Positions 15,939 through 24,615 of a stretch of 64,000 nt of DNA are shown one piece after another. How positions within the stretch are numbered: position 1 is the first letter of the stretch; each line of letters starts with the position of its first letter. This stretch comes from Streptomyces physcomitrii. Lineage in GTDB: Bacteria; Actinomycetota; Actinomycetes; Streptomycetales; Streptomycetaceae. The notes under the pieces are model-generated. The model was not told the origin of the DNA, searched no databases, and worked only from the letters and a program-made list of their open reading frames with translations. The translations under genes and the position numbers were made by a program. The stretch is from positions 163,132-227,131 of the forward strand of contig NZ_JAAWWP010000013.1 of the NCBI RefSeq assembly GCF_012273655.1, given 5' to 3'.

Positions 15939-16031
15939 CGTGCCGATATGGAGGTGAGAGGCACCCGGAAACCTTGGTATTGTTGTCTCTGTCGCCGCGG
16001 GGCAAGATCCTCGCGGACCGGCAGACACCTT

Positions 16032-16119
16032 GTCCGGGTGGCGGAATGGCAGACGCGCTAGCTTGAGGTGCTAGTGCCCTTTATCGGGCGTGGGGGTTCA
16101 AGTCCCCCCTCGGACACCA
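16032..16119 (+). tRNA. tRNA-Leu (anticodon GAG)
   Basis: An 88-base class II tRNA. Acceptor stem GTCCGGG pairs with CTCGGAC (one G-T pair), the anticodon stem CTAGC/GCTAG encloses the loop TTGAGGT with GAG at 34-36, there is a long variable arm (GCCC-TTTATC-GGGC), the T arm contains GGTTCAAGTCC, and CCA is encoded. GAG reads CUC and CUU, the former being a major leucine codon in Streptomyces. Confidence 0.97.
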
Positions 16120-16122
16120 GCG

Positions 16123-16150
16123 AAGACCCCAGTCGACCTGGGGTCTTTTT
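16123..16150 (+). terminator. Rho-independent terminator of tRNA-Leu
   Basis: A 10-bp stem, AAGACCCCAG and CTGGGGTCTT, with loop TCGAC, followed by a run of T, starts four bases after the tRNA. This is the only terminator in the window with a good T tract. Confidence 0.9.
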
Positions 16151-16199
16151 GCTGTCTCCCTCTGCCGGGCCATGGTTTCCCGTGAGTAACATCCCTGGC

Positions 16200-17615
16200 A
16201 TGGACAGCACACGGGTGCACGCATACGCCGACGACGCCCTGGGCGAGCACGACGCCACCGCCCTCGCCGGACTCCTCGCGGCCGGGGCGCTGAGCAGGCG
16301 CGAGGTGCTCGAAGCCGCCATCGCCCGGATCGAGAAGGTGCAGCCGGAGCTGAACGCCGTGCGGCACGCGGACTTCGAGGGCGCGCTCGCGGCCCCGGCG
16401 GGCAGCGGGCCCTTCGCGGGGGTGCCCACCTTCATCAAGGACAACACCGATGTGGCCGGGCTGCCGTCACAGCACGGCTCCACCGCCTTCACCGCCCGCC
16501 CCGCCGCCGCGCACGCGCCGATCTCCCGGCTGCTGCTCGGCCTCGGCCTCGCCAACCTCGGCAAGAGCACGCTCCCGGAGTTCGGCTTCAACGCCTCCAC
16601 CGAGTACGCGGGACTGCCGCCCACCCGCAACCCCTGGAACCCCGCCTACTCCTCCGGCGCCTCCTCCGGCGGCTCGGCCGCGCTGGTCGCCTCCGGGGCC
16701 GTACCCCTCGCGCACGCCAACGACGGCGGCGGCTCCATCCGCATCCCCGCCGCGGCCTGCGGTCTCGTCGGCCTCAAGCCCACCCGGGGCAGGTTCCCCG
16801 CGCCGGCCGGGCACGGGCTGCTCCCGGTGGGCATCGTCTCGGAGGGGGTGCTGACCCGCAGCGTGCGGGACACCGCCCGGGTCTTCACCGGCATCGAGCG
16901 GACCCACCGCCCCTCCGGCGGGCTGATGCCCGCGGGCGGAGTCGAGGGCCCGGGGCGCCGGAGGCTGCGGATCGGCCTCGTCCTGGACTCGATCACCGGG
17001 CAGCGCACCGACGACGAGACCCGGACCGCCGTGGAGGAGGCGGCCCGGCTCCTGGAGGGCATGGGCCACCAGGTCTCCCCGGTGGAGATCACGGCGGCGC
17101 CCACCTTCCCCGCCGACTTCGCCCTCTACTGGGAACTCCTCGCCCACCTGCTGAGCAGCAACGGCAAGCGGATGTTCGCCCGCGACTTCGACCGGCGCGC
17201 CCTGGACCCGCTGACCGCCGGTCTCGCCCGGCAGTTCCGCACCCACCGGCGGCGGCTGCCCGGCGCCGTGCTGCGGCTGCGCCGGACGAAGGCGGACTAC
17301 GCGCGGATGTTCACCGGCGCCGATGTGGTCCTCTCCCCCGTCCTCGCCCATACGACCCCGCCGCTCGGGCACCTGTCCCCGGAGGCCGGTTACGAGCGGC
17401 TCTTCGCCCACCTCACCGACTACGTCGCCTTCACCCCGTTCAACAACACCGCCGGAGGCCCCGGCCTCTCGCTGCCGATGGGCCGCACCGCGGACGGGCT
17501 CCCGATCGGTGTGCACTTCTCCGCGGCGCACGGCGACGAGCGCACCCTGCTGCAGCTGGCCTTCGAGATCGAGGAGGCGGTGCCCTGGCGGCGGATCCAG
17601 GACCGGGAGAGCTGA
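16200..17615 (+). CDS. Amidase signature family amidase
   Basis: A 471-residue amidase-signature enzyme. The Ser-cisSer-Lys triad is visible: K80 in FIKDNTD, cis-Ser S156 in SGASSGGSAA, and nucleophile S179 in DGGGSIRIPA. These enzymes hydrolyse amides of varied substrates; relatives include 6-aminohexanoate-cyclic-dimer hydrolase-like proteins. No signal peptide, so it is cytoplasmic. ATG 16200 is placed just after the tRNA terminator; the frame is open upstream only because it runs back through the tRNA. It converges with the FabH-like gene, 26 bp away. Substrate not predictable. Confidence 0.9.
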   Translation: MDSTRVHAYADDALGEHDATALAGLLAAGALSRREVLEAAIARIEKVQPELNAVRHADFEGALAAPAGSGPFAGVPTFIKDNTDVAGLPSQHGSTAFTARPAAAHAPISRLLLGLGLANLGKSTLPEFGFNASTEYAGLPPTRNPWNPAYSSGASSGGSAALVASGAVPLAHANDGGGSIRIPAAACGLVGLKPTRGRFPAPAGHGLLPVGIVSEGVLTRSVRDTARVFTGIERTHRPSGGLMPAGGVEGPGRRRLRIGLVLDSITGQRTDDETRTAVEEAARLLEGMGHQVSPVEITAAPTFPADFALYWELLAHLLSSNGKRMFARDFDRRALDPLTAGLARQFRTHRRRLPGAVLRLRRTKADYARMFTGADVVLSPVLAHTTPPLGHLSPEAGYERLFAHLTDYVAFTPFNNTAGGPGLSLPMGRTADGLPIGVHFSAAHGDERTLLQLAFEIEEAVPWRRIQDRES

Positions 17616-17641
17616 GCCGGGAGCACGGGGGCGGGTGCCGC

Positions 17642-18586
17642 TCAGGGGCAGCGTACGACCTGGCCCGCGTACGAGAGGTTGCCGCCGAAGCCGAAGAGGA
17701 GGGCCCGGTCGCCGCTGACCACCTCGCCGCGCTCGATCAGCTTGGAGAGGGCGAGCGGGATGCTGGCGGCCGAGGTGTTGCCGGAGTCGACCACGTCCCG
17801 GGCGATCACGGCCCGGTGCGCGCCGAGCCGCTCGGCCAGCGGCTCGATGATGCGCAGATTCGCCTGGTGCAGCACGATCGCGTCGAGGTCGGCGGGGGCC
17901 AGGCCCGCGCGGGCGCAGGCCTCCCGGGCCAGCGGCGGGAGCCGGGTGGTGGCCCAGCGGTAGACGCTCTGCCCGTGCTGCCGGAAGCGCGGCGGCGAGC
18001 CCTCGATCCGTACCGCGTCGCTCATCTCGGGCACCGAACCCCACAGCACCGGTGAGATCCCGGCCTCGTCCTCGGCGCAGGACTCCACGACCACCGCGCC
18101 CGCGCCGTCGCCCATCAGGATGCAGCTGCTGCGGTCCGTCCAGTCGGCGACCTCGGACATCTTGTCGGCGCCGACCACCAGGGCCCGCCGCGCGCCGCCC
18201 GCCCGGACCGTGTGGTCGGCCGTGGCCAGGGCGTGGGTGAAGCCCGCGCAGACGACGTTGAGGTCGAGGGTGGCGGCGCCGGGCACCCCGAGGCGGGCGG
18301 CGATCCGGGCGGCCGTGTTCGGGGAGCGGTCGATGGCCGTGGAGGTGGCCACCAGGATCAGGTCGATGTCGGCGGGAGCGAGCCCGGCGGTGGCCAGCGC
18401 CTTCGCGGCGGCGTGCGCACCCAGTTCGTCCACCGGTTCCCCGGGGCCGGCGAGGTGCCGGGTGCGGATGCCGACGCGGCTGGTGATCCACTCGTCGCTG
18501 GTGTCGACCAGGGTGGACAGTTCGCCGTTGGTGAGCACGCGCGCGGGCTGGTGGTGGCCCACCGCCGTGATTCGCGAGCCGTTCAT
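17642..18586 (-). CDS. 3-oxoacyl-ACP synthase III-like (FabH-like) ketosynthase
   Basis: A 314-residue KAS III protein. The catalytic triad is present: C113 in NVVCAGF, H240 in LHQANLR, N270 in DSGNTSAAS. It would condense an acyl-CoA starter with malonyl-ACP. The housekeeping fabH normally sits with fabD, acpP and fabF; this copy is alone, so it is more likely an accessory enzyme for a specialised acyl chain. A GGGGGG stretch precedes the ATG, which also overlaps the stop of a possible short upstream frame. It is divergent from fdhD. Confidence 0.9.
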   Translation of the reverse strand: MNGSRITAVGHHQPARVLTNGELSTLVDTSDEWITSRVGIRTRHLAGPGEPVDELGAHAAAKALATAGLAPADIDLILVATSTAIDRSPNTAARIAARLGVPGAATLDLNVVCAGFTHALATADHTVRAGGARRALVVGADKMSEVADWTDRSSCILMGDGAGAVVVESCAEDEAGISPVLWGSVPEMSDAVRIEGSPPRFRQHGQSVYRWATTRLPPLAREACARAGLAPADLDAIVLHQANLRIIEPLAERLGAHRAVIARDVVDSGNTSAASIPLALSKLIERGEVVSGDRALLFGFGGNLSYAGQVVRCP

Positions 18587-18708
18587 CGGCCGCCCCCCTG
18601 GTCTGTGTGGTCTGCGGTGCGCGGTGCCCCGCGTCGACGAGTCTGGTCACCGGCCGGGCCGCACAGGGGCGTGGACTCCGACAGGAAATATCGGCACTCC
18701 TTGTCCAT
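18583..18708 (-). CDS. Possible 41-residue upstream ORF coupled to the FabH-like gene
   Basis: ATG 18708 (or GTG 18717) opens a frame beginning MDKECRYFLSEST and ending HTDQGGGR, whose TGA overlaps the FabH-like ATG as ATGA. The ribosome site is weak and third-position bias is poor in the first half, so this may be chance. Confidence 0.25.
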   Translation of the reverse strand: MDKECRYFLSESTPLCGPAGDQTRRRGAPRTADHTDQGGGR

Positions 18709-18856
18709 TTCGCTCACGTTATCCGCGGGCCGAGCCGGTATCCGCGAGGCAGGCCGTACCGGAGGACTCGGCACGGGTGGGCCCGGTGGCGGACAATGGC
18801 CCGAAAGGGCGGGGGCCACCGCGCACGCAGCGAGAGAGACCGGGGCTGATCTGACC

Positions 18857-19705
18857 ATGGGCCGTGCCACCGAACGCCGACGGATCGTCCGCATCCGGGA
18901 CGGGAAGGTCTCCGCCCGGCCCGACACCCTCGCCGCCGAGGAGCCCCTGGAGATCCGCCTCAACGGCAAGCGACTCGCCGTCACCATGCGCACCCCCGGC
19001 GACGACTTCCCCCTCGCGGCCGGCTTCCTGGTGAGCGAGGGCGTCCTCGCGCACCGCTCGGACCTCACCAGCATCGTGTACTGCGCGGGCGCCACCGAGG
19101 ACGGCTCCAACACGTACAACGTCGTCGACGTACGGACCGCACCGACGGTCGCCGTCCCGGACATCACGCTGGAGCGGAACGTCTACACCAGCTCCTCCTG
19201 CGGGCTGTGCGGGAAGGCGAGTCTGGAGGCGGTGCGCACCACCGCGCGCTTCCCGCTCGCGGACGAACCGGGGCTGCGGCTCACCCCGGAGCTGCTCACC
19301 GCGCTGCCCGAGCGGCTGCGCGCCTCCCAGCGGGTCTTCGACCGCACCGGCGGGCTGCACGCGGCGGCGCTCTTCTCCGAGCGGGGCGAACTGCTCGACC
19401 TGCGGGAGGACGTGGGGCGGCACAACGCCGTCGACAAGCTCATCGGCCGGGCCCTCCAGCAGGGGCTGCTCCCGCTGTCGCGGGCGGTGCTGATGGTCTC
19501 GGGGCGGGCCTCCTTCGAGCTGGTGCAGAAGGCGGTGATGGCCGGGATCCCGGTGCTCGCCGCGGTCTCGGCGCCCTCCTCGCTCGCGGTGGACCTGGCG
19601 GCCGAGCAGGGCCTCACCCTGGTGGGCTTCCTGCGGGGCTCCTCGATGAACGTCTACGCGGGCGAGGAGCGGCTCGCCCTCGAAGAACCCGCCCACCAGG
19701 CCTGA
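18857..19705 (+). CDS. fdhD: Formate dehydrogenase accessory sulfurtransferase FdhD
   Basis: A 282-residue FdhD. The sulfur-carrying pair is C115 and C118 in SSCGLCGK, flanked by the family segments EEPLEIRLNGK, TPGDDFPLAAGFLVSEG, TGGLHAAALF, EDVGRHNAVDKLIG and MVSGRASFELVQKA. FdhD transfers sulfur from IscS to the molybdenum-bis-MGD cofactor and is needed for active formate dehydrogenase. The formate dehydrogenase genes are not in this window. It is divergent from the FabH-like gene, 270 bp apart, and followed by a hairpin. Confidence 0.95.
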   Translation: MGRATERRRIVRIRDGKVSARPDTLAAEEPLEIRLNGKRLAVTMRTPGDDFPLAAGFLVSEGVLAHRSDLTSIVYCAGATEDGSNTYNVVDVRTAPTVAVPDITLERNVYTSSSCGLCGKASLEAVRTTARFPLADEPGLRLTPELLTALPERLRASQRVFDRTGGLHAAALFSERGELLDLREDVGRHNAVDKLIGRALQQGLLPLSRAVLMVSGRASFELVQKAVMAGIPVLAAVSAPSSLAVDLAAEQGLTLVGFLRGSSMNVYAGEERLALEEPAHQA

Positions 19706-20085
19706 GCGCCCGCCGGGTCCCCGTCCCGGCGCGAATCGCCCAGGCGGGGCCGGATGAGTGACGGCCCATCAGGTATCGCGCCGCGCTCCGTCATGCCCTG
19801 ACACACCGTCACCGGGACCCGGAGAGGCGTCGGCCATCCGTCGTACGGCCGTCAACTAAGCCCGGAAAAGCGGGAGTTGACCTACACCCGAGACCCCCTG
19901 CGAGGCCGGGAAGAGCCGCCCGGGAAGGCGGCGGCTAAGGCATGACATAAGCGGAGAATGCGCTTACCGCATTACCCGTGCGCACGGTCCTTGTGAGGTG
20001 CGCAGACGCACAAGTAGCGTCTGAGTTGCGCAGGTTGGACGTGGGATGTCCAGATGTTCGGATGTCATGAAGGGCAGGTCGCACC
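19706..20085. other. 380-bp regulatory region upstream of the sialidase
   Basis: No gene is visible. The region holds a hairpin at 19851-19881 (GTCAACT/AGTTGAC around CCCG/CGGG), the inverted repeat AATGCG-5-CGCATT (19957-19973), CAGACGC-7-GCGTCTG (20003-20023) framed by TGCGCA on both sides (19999-20004 and 20027-20032), and TGGAC-7-GTCCA (20036-20052). The last three lie within 130 bp of the sialidase ATG. The first may end the fdhD transcript. Confidence 0.6.
20003..20052. promoter_or_regulatory. Nested palindromes immediately upstream of the sialidase gene
   Basis: CAGACGC and GCGTCTG (7-bp arms, 7-base spacer) are bracketed by two TGCGCA palindromes; TGGAC-N7-GTCCA follows 4 bases later. 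The end of the block is 33 bases from the ATG, a typical repressor position. Confidence 0.55.
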
Positions 20086-22029
20086 ATGCCGTCACCCCGC
20101 AGGGCACACCTCACCACCGCAGCTCATCGCTTCTTACGTCTGCTGGTCGCCGGGGCCTCGGCCGCCGCCGTCGTCTCCCTGCCCGGTACGGCCGCGGCCG
20201 CCCCCGGCGCCGCGGCCCCGAAGGCGGCGGGACTCGAACAGCAGGTCCTCTTCAAGGCTTCCCAGGATCCGGGGTACGCCTGCTACCGGATCCCGGCGAT
20301 GGTCCGGACGAACAAGGGCACCCTGCTGGCCTTCGCGGAGGCCCGCACCCACGACTGCTCGGACGCCGGGGACATCGACCTCGTGGTGAAACGTTCCGAG
20401 GACGGCGGCCGCACCTGGAGCGCGCTCTCGGTGGTCGACGAGGGCGCCGGCGACAGCCACGGCAACCCCGCCCCCGTGGTCGACCGGCGCACCGGCCGCA
20501 TCCTGCTCGCCCAGACCTGGAACACCGGCAAGCCCGGCGGCGGCAACTGCGACGTGCCCTGCGACCGCACTCCGCATCTGCAGCACAGCGACGACGACGG
20601 CCGGACCTGGTCCACGCCCCGCGACCTCAGCGGCGAGATCCTGCCGAAGGAGTGGAACTCCTGGTACGCCACCGGTCCGGTGCACGGCATCCAGCTCACC
20701 CGTGGCCGGCACGCCGGACGCCTGGTCATCGGGGTCAACGCCGAGTCCTGGGACGGCAGCCGGGTCACCGCCAACCACGCCGCGCTGATCATCAGCGACG
20801 ACGGGGGCGAGCACTGGCGGGTGGGCGCCAAGGACAGCTATCCGATCGCGGCGGACGGCACCTTCCGGCAGAAGCCCTCGGAACTCACCGTCGAGGAGAG
20901 ACGCGACGGCGCCGTCTATGTCAGCGGCCGGGAGCAGGACGGCACCGACCTCGGCCACCGCACCCACACCGTCAGCCGGGACGGCGGCGAAAGCTTCACC
21001 CGGCCCTTCCGGTCGATGCCCGACCTCTACACCCCGCAGGTCCAGGCCTCCTGCCTGCGGATGGGCGGGCGGATGCTGCTCGCGGCCCCGGCCGACCCGG
21101 ACCGGCGGCGCACCATGATGATCCGCAGCTCCTGGGACGACGGGGACACCTGGGACACCGTGGACCGGGGCACCGTGGTCACCACCGACTGGTCGGGGTA
21201 CTCCGACATGGCGGCGCTCGGCCGGGACACGGTGGGCCTGCTCTACGAGGGCGGCACCGTCGACGCCCGGGACGAGATCCGCTTCGCCCGTTTCGGCCTC
21301 GACTGGCTGGGCGAGCGCCGCGGCCCCGGCCCGAGCACCGAGGACCGCGCCCCGGGCGCCGGACGCGCCACCGTCCTCGGCTCCCCCGCGAGCACCGGGG
21401 GCAGATACGGGAAGGCGCTGCGCTTCGACGGCCGCGACGACGCCGTACGCCTGCCCTACCGGGAGCAGCTCCCGCTCGGCGGCCGGGACTTCACCAGCTC
21501 GCTGTGGTTCAGGTACACCGCGGGCACGGGTGAGCAGCCGATGCTCTGGATGGGCGGGATCGGCACCACCCAGCCGCAGGTCTGGCTGCGCGGCGAGCCC
21601 GCCTCGGACCGGATCACCGGGCTGATCACCACCCGCCGGGGCGCGGCCCCGCCCGCGACCGCCTCGGTGCGCACCACCGGGGCGTACAACGACGGCCGGT
21701 GGCACCATCTCGCGCTGCGGCGCGGCGGCGGGAAGCTGAGCCTCTTCCTCGACGGGACGCCGGTCACCGCCGCCGACGTACCGGGCTCGGTGACCCGTAC
21801 CTCGCCCTTCGGCGTGCATGTGGGGCAGCGCCTGGACAGCCGGGCGTCCTTCGACGGCGACCTCGACGAGGTACGGGTCTACGCCCGGGCGCTGAGCGAC
21901 ACCGAGATCCGCGGCCTCGGCGGCCGGGGCGCCGCGGTGACCGGCAGCCCGCTGCTCCGGCTGCCGCTCGACCGGGTCGGCGAGCGGCCCGCCCGCGGGG
22001 CCGGTCAGCCGCGCGGGGGCGAGGGGTAG
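20086..22029 (+). CDS. Secreted exo-alpha-sialidase with C-terminal LamG-like domain
   Basis: A 647-residue GH33-type sialidase. Residues 1-39 form a Sec-type signal peptide (basic start, LLVAGASAAAVVSL, cleavage near TAAAA). The catalytic propeller (about 50-410) has the R-I-P motif at 68-70 (CYRIPAM) and five Asp-boxes: SEDGGRTW, SDDDGRTW, SDDGGEHW, SRDGGESF and SWDDGDTW. Residues about 425-625 form a concanavalin/LamG-like jelly roll (GKALRFDGRDDAVRLP ... FDGDLDEVRVYARALSDTEI), probably for glycan binding. AGGGCAGGT is the ribosome site. It would release terminal sialic acids outside the cell. Its last 25 bases overlap the convergent Lrp gene. Confidence 0.92.
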   Translation: MPSPRRAHLTTAAHRFLRLLVAGASAAAVVSLPGTAAAAPGAAAPKAAGLEQQVLFKASQDPGYACYRIPAMVRTNKGTLLAFAEARTHDCSDAGDIDLVVKRSEDGGRTWSALSVVDEGAGDSHGNPAPVVDRRTGRILLAQTWNTGKPGGGNCDVPCDRTPHLQHSDDDGRTWSTPRDLSGEILPKEWNSWYATGPVHGIQLTRGRHAGRLVIGVNAESWDGSRVTANHAALIISDDGGEHWRVGAKDSYPIAADGTFRQKPSELTVEERRDGAVYVSGREQDGTDLGHRTHTVSRDGGESFTRPFRSMPDLYTPQVQASCLRMGGRMLLAAPADPDRRRTMMIRSSWDDGDTWDTVDRGTVVTTDWSGYSDMAALGRDTVGLLYEGGTVDARDEIRFARFGLDWLGERRGPGPSTEDRAPGAGRATVLGSPASTGGRYGKALRFDGRDDAVRLPYREQLPLGGRDFTSSLWFRYTAGTGEQPMLWMGGIGTTQPQVWLRGEPASDRITGLITTRRGAAPPATASVRTTGAYNDGRWHHLALRRGGGKLSLFLDGTPVTAADVPGSVTRTSPFGVHVGQRLDSRASFDGDLDEVRVYARALSDTEIRGLGGRGAAVTGSPLLRLPLDRVGERPARGAGQPRGGEG

Positions 22030-22982
22030 GTCAGCCGCTTGACCCGGCGCAGCACCGGGAGCGTCTCGATCCGCCGGACCCCGTCCAGGGTGCCGAGCGG
22101 CCCGCTGAGATAGGCGTACAGCTCGGCGGTGTCGCGTACCAGGACGGAGGCCACCAGATTGGAGGAACCGGTGGTGGCCGCGGCGAAGGGGATCTGCGGG
22201 TGGGCGGCGAGGCTCCTGCCGACCTCGTCGAGGGCGGCGGGGGCGGCGGTGATCCACAGCTGGGCGCTCTGGCCGTAGCCGAGGCGGTCGTGGTCCAGCT
22301 CGGTGTCGATGTAGAGGGCCCCCGAGGCGAGCAGTGCTTCCAGGCGCCGCTTGACCGCGGACTCGGATCGGCCGGTGGCCTTCTGGAGTTCGGGGTAGCC
22401 GGCCCGGCCGTCGCGCTCCAGGGCGGCCAGCAGCGGACCGTCCTCGGGCGTCAACTGCCCGGGGCCGGTGCCCGGTTGGTGGCGCGGCCGCAGCCGGTCG
22501 CGCTGCTGGCCGGTCAGCTCGCCGCTCCGGGCCAGGGCGTGCAGCGGGCCCCCGGCGAAGCGGTGCAGGACCTGGTGGGCGCGGAGTTCGAGGATGCTCG
22601 GGGTGCGCGGCAGCTTGCCGAAGAGCAGTTCGTCGTGCTCGTCCCGGGAGCGGGGGTGGGTGGAGCAGAGCACCTCGGTCCCGCCCGAGGCGAGGCCGAC
22701 CCAGGCGGTGTCGGGGCGCTTGGCGAGGGCCGCGGCGATCGGTTCGGCGCCGTCGGGTGTGCAGCGCAGGCGCATCATCCACTGCCCCTCCCCGGTGCGC
22801 AGCGCGTCGCGCATCCCCACCACGCGCAGTCCGAGGGCGGTGCGCAGCCTGCGGTAGCGGCGGGCCACGGTCTGGTCGGAGACGCCGAGCACCTCCGCGA
22901 TCCGGCTGAAGGGGGCCCGCCCGTCGATCTCCAGGGCCTGGACGAGCTGCCGGTCGAGCAGGTCGAACGCGTCAGTTCTCAC
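22005..22982 (-). CDS. Tandem-domain Lrp/AsnC family regulator
   Basis: A 325-residue protein with two Lrp units in one chain: HTH 1 at about 8-50 (LLDRQLVQALEIDGRAPFSRIAEVL, SDQTVARRYRRL) with an AsnC-type effector domain, and HTH 2 at about 180-220 (DGPLLAALERDGRAGYPELQKATG, ESAVKRRLEAL) with a second effector domain ending at RRVKRLTYP. Most Lrp proteins have one unit of about 150 residues. The tandem form is common in Streptomyces. It is divergent from an MFS exporter and probably controls it. The 3' end overlaps the sialidase gene. Confidence 0.9.
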   Translation of the reverse strand: MRTDAFDLLDRQLVQALEIDGRAPFSRIAEVLGVSDQTVARRYRRLRTALGLRVVGMRDALRTGEGQWMMRLRCTPDGAEPIAAALAKRPDTAWVGLASGGTEVLCSTHPRSRDEHDELLFGKLPRTPSILELRAHQVLHRFAGGPLHALARSGELTGQQRDRLRPRHQPGTGPGQLTPEDGPLLAALERDGRAGYPELQKATGRSESAVKRRLEALLASGALYIDTELDHDRLGYGQSAQLWITAAPAALDEVGRSLAAHPQIPFAAATTGSSNLVASVLVRDTAELYAYLSGPLGTLDGVRRIETLPVLRRVKRLTYPSPPRG

Positions 22983-23090
22983 CGCCTGCCCTCCCCTCGG
23001 TGTCGGAATCCGCCGATCACTCCCGCCTCATGGGAGATCTCGGCCTGCGCGAGCTGATCGTACGACAGTGCAATCGCGCGTCCCTCGACG

Positions 23091-23110
23091 CGAGAAACCG
23101 ACGAGAAACC
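23091..23110. promoter_or_regulatory. Direct repeat at one helical turn upstream of the MFS gene
   Basis: CGAGAAACC occurs at 23091-23099 and 23102-23110, an 11-bp period, just before the ribosome site of the MFS gene. Repeats in helical phase suit an Lrp-type multimer, and the divergent tandem-Lrp gene is the obvious candidate. Confidence 0.4.
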
Positions 23111-23124
23111 CAAGGGGTTGGAAC

Positions 23125-24615
23125 ATGCGCAAGTGGGGGCCGCTCACGGCGGTCTGCCTGGGAACGTTCATGCTGCTGCTGGACGTCACCATCGCGATCG
23201 TCGCCCTTCCCGACATGGCCCGGGCGCTGGACGCCTCGCTCAGCGACCTGCAGTGGGTCATCGACGGCTACGCCCTCGCGCTCGCCGCGCTGCTCCTCGG
23301 CATCGGGGCGGCGGCCGACATCCTCGGGCGCAAACGCGTCCACCTCGCGGGCGTGGCCCTCTTCGCGCTCGCCTCGCTGGCCTGCGGACTGGCCACCGGG
23401 CCCGGCATGCTGGTCGCCGCCCGCGCCTGCCAGGGCCTCGGCGGCGCGGCCATGTTCGCGACCACCCTGCCGCTGCTCGCCAGCGCCTACCAGGGCAAGG
23501 ACCGCTCGGTCGCGCTCGGCGTCTGGGGCGCGGTAAACGGCGCCGCGGCCGCGCTCGGTCCGGTGCTCGGCGGACTGCTGACCCAGGGCCCCGGCTGGCG
23601 CTGGATCTTCTTCGTGAACCTGCCGGTCAGCGTCGCCGCGGTGTGGCTGACCACGGTCGCCGTACCGGAGTCCCGCGGGCCGCGCGAGCGGCGCATCGAC
23701 TGGCCGGGGACCGCGGCCTTCGCCGTCTTCGCGGGCTTCGCGACCTTCGGCGCGGTGCGTGCGGGCGAGGCCGGATGGCTCTCCGGCGAGACCGCGCTGT
23801 CGGCCGCGCTCGCGCTGGCCGGGCTGATCGCCTTCGTCCTGATCGAGCGGCGCAGCGACCATCCGATGTTCGACATCGGGCTGCTGCGCACACCGGCCTT
23901 CCTCGGGGTGAGCCTGGCCGCCTTCGTCTTCAACGCCACCGCCTTCGGGCTGCTGCCGTACACCTCCATCTGGCTGCAGACCGTGCTCGGCATGAGCCCG
24001 ATGCGCGGCGGCCTGGTCCTGCTGCCGCTGTCCGCCGCCTCCTTCCTGGTGGCCGCGGCGGGCGGGCGGCTGCTGCACGGGGTCCCGGCGCGCTTCACGA
24101 TCGGCGGCGGTCTGGTGCTGATCGGCGCGGGCTGCCTGCTCCAGGCGGTCCTGGACAGCGGGTCGAGCTGGCAGGCGCTGGTTCCCGGCCTGATCGCGGT
24201 CGGCGTGGGCACCGGGCTCGCCTCGCCCTCCCTCGCGGGGGCGGCGCTCGCCGCGGTGCCGCCGGAGCGGGCGGGGATGGCGGGCGGCTCGGTCAACGCC
24301 TTCCGCCAGCTCGGCTACGCCCTCGGGGTCGCCCTGCTCGGTACGGCCGTCACCTCGCGGATGCAGGACTCGCTCAGCGCCGAGCAGGCCCACGCGCTGG
24401 CGGGCGGCGGCGCCCACGCGCTGCGCGGCGCCCTCCCGGAGGGCACTCTGCGCCACGCCTTCGCTTCTGGCCTGAACACGGCTGCCGTTTTCGCGGGGGT
24501 GGCGGGCATAGTGACCGGGGTCGTCGTACTGGCGCTCGTCCGCGATCCCCGACAAGTGGGGCCAGATGAGACGATCAAGAACGAAGGCGCCCGGGACGTC
24601 GTTCATCGGCCGTAA
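23125..24615 (+). CDS. MFS drug exporter, DHA2 (14-TMS, EmrB/QacA) type
   Basis: A 496-residue membrane protein with about 14 hydrophobic helices. The first helix reads VCLGTFMLLLDVTIAIVALPDMARAL, matching the LDxTIVNVALP motif of DHA2 exporters; motif A is seen as GAAADILGRKRV and motif C in helix 5 as GPVLGGLLTQ. Such pumps expel cationic drugs or natural products by proton antiport. AAGGGG precedes ATG 23125. Divergent from the tandem Lrp regulator with 142 bp between. Confidence 0.9.
   Translation: MRKWGPLTAVCLGTFMLLLDVTIAIVALPDMARALDASLSDLQWVIDGYALALAALLLGIGAAADILGRKRVHLAGVALFALASLACGLATGPGMLVAARACQGLGGAAMFATTLPLLASAYQGKDRSVALGVWGAVNGAAAALGPVLGGLLTQGPGWRWIFFVNLPVSVAAVWLTTVAVPESRGPRERRIDWPGTAAFAVFAGFATFGAVRAGEAGWLSGETALSAALALAGLIAFVLIERRSDHPMFDIGLLRTPAFLGVSLAAFVFNATAFGLLPYTSIWLQTVLGMSPMRGGLVLLPLSAASFLVAAAGGRLLHGVPARFTIGGGLVLIGAGCLLQAVLDSGSSWQALVPGLIAVGVGTGLASPSLAGAALAAVPPERAGMAGGSVNAFRQLGYALGVALLGTAVTSRMQDSLSAEQAHALAGGGAHALRGALPEGTLRHAFASGLNTAAVFAGVAGIVTGVVVLALVRDPRQVGPDETIKNEGARDVVHRP

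Noticed and set aside
15543..16028. 161-residue minus-strand frame opposite the small membrane ORF
   Set aside because: No hydrophobic segments or motifs; the plus frame has a membrane segment and is the more credible, though weak.
18600..18660. TGGTCTGTGTGGTCTG as a possible second DasR site
   Set aside because: Only half-sites without inverted symmetry; not comparable with the perfect core at 50098-50109.
20134..22782. 882-residue minus-strand frame
   Set aside because: Antisense to the sialidase and the start of the Lrp gene; composition is Arg/Pro/Gly-rich and frame follows the GC pattern of the real gene.
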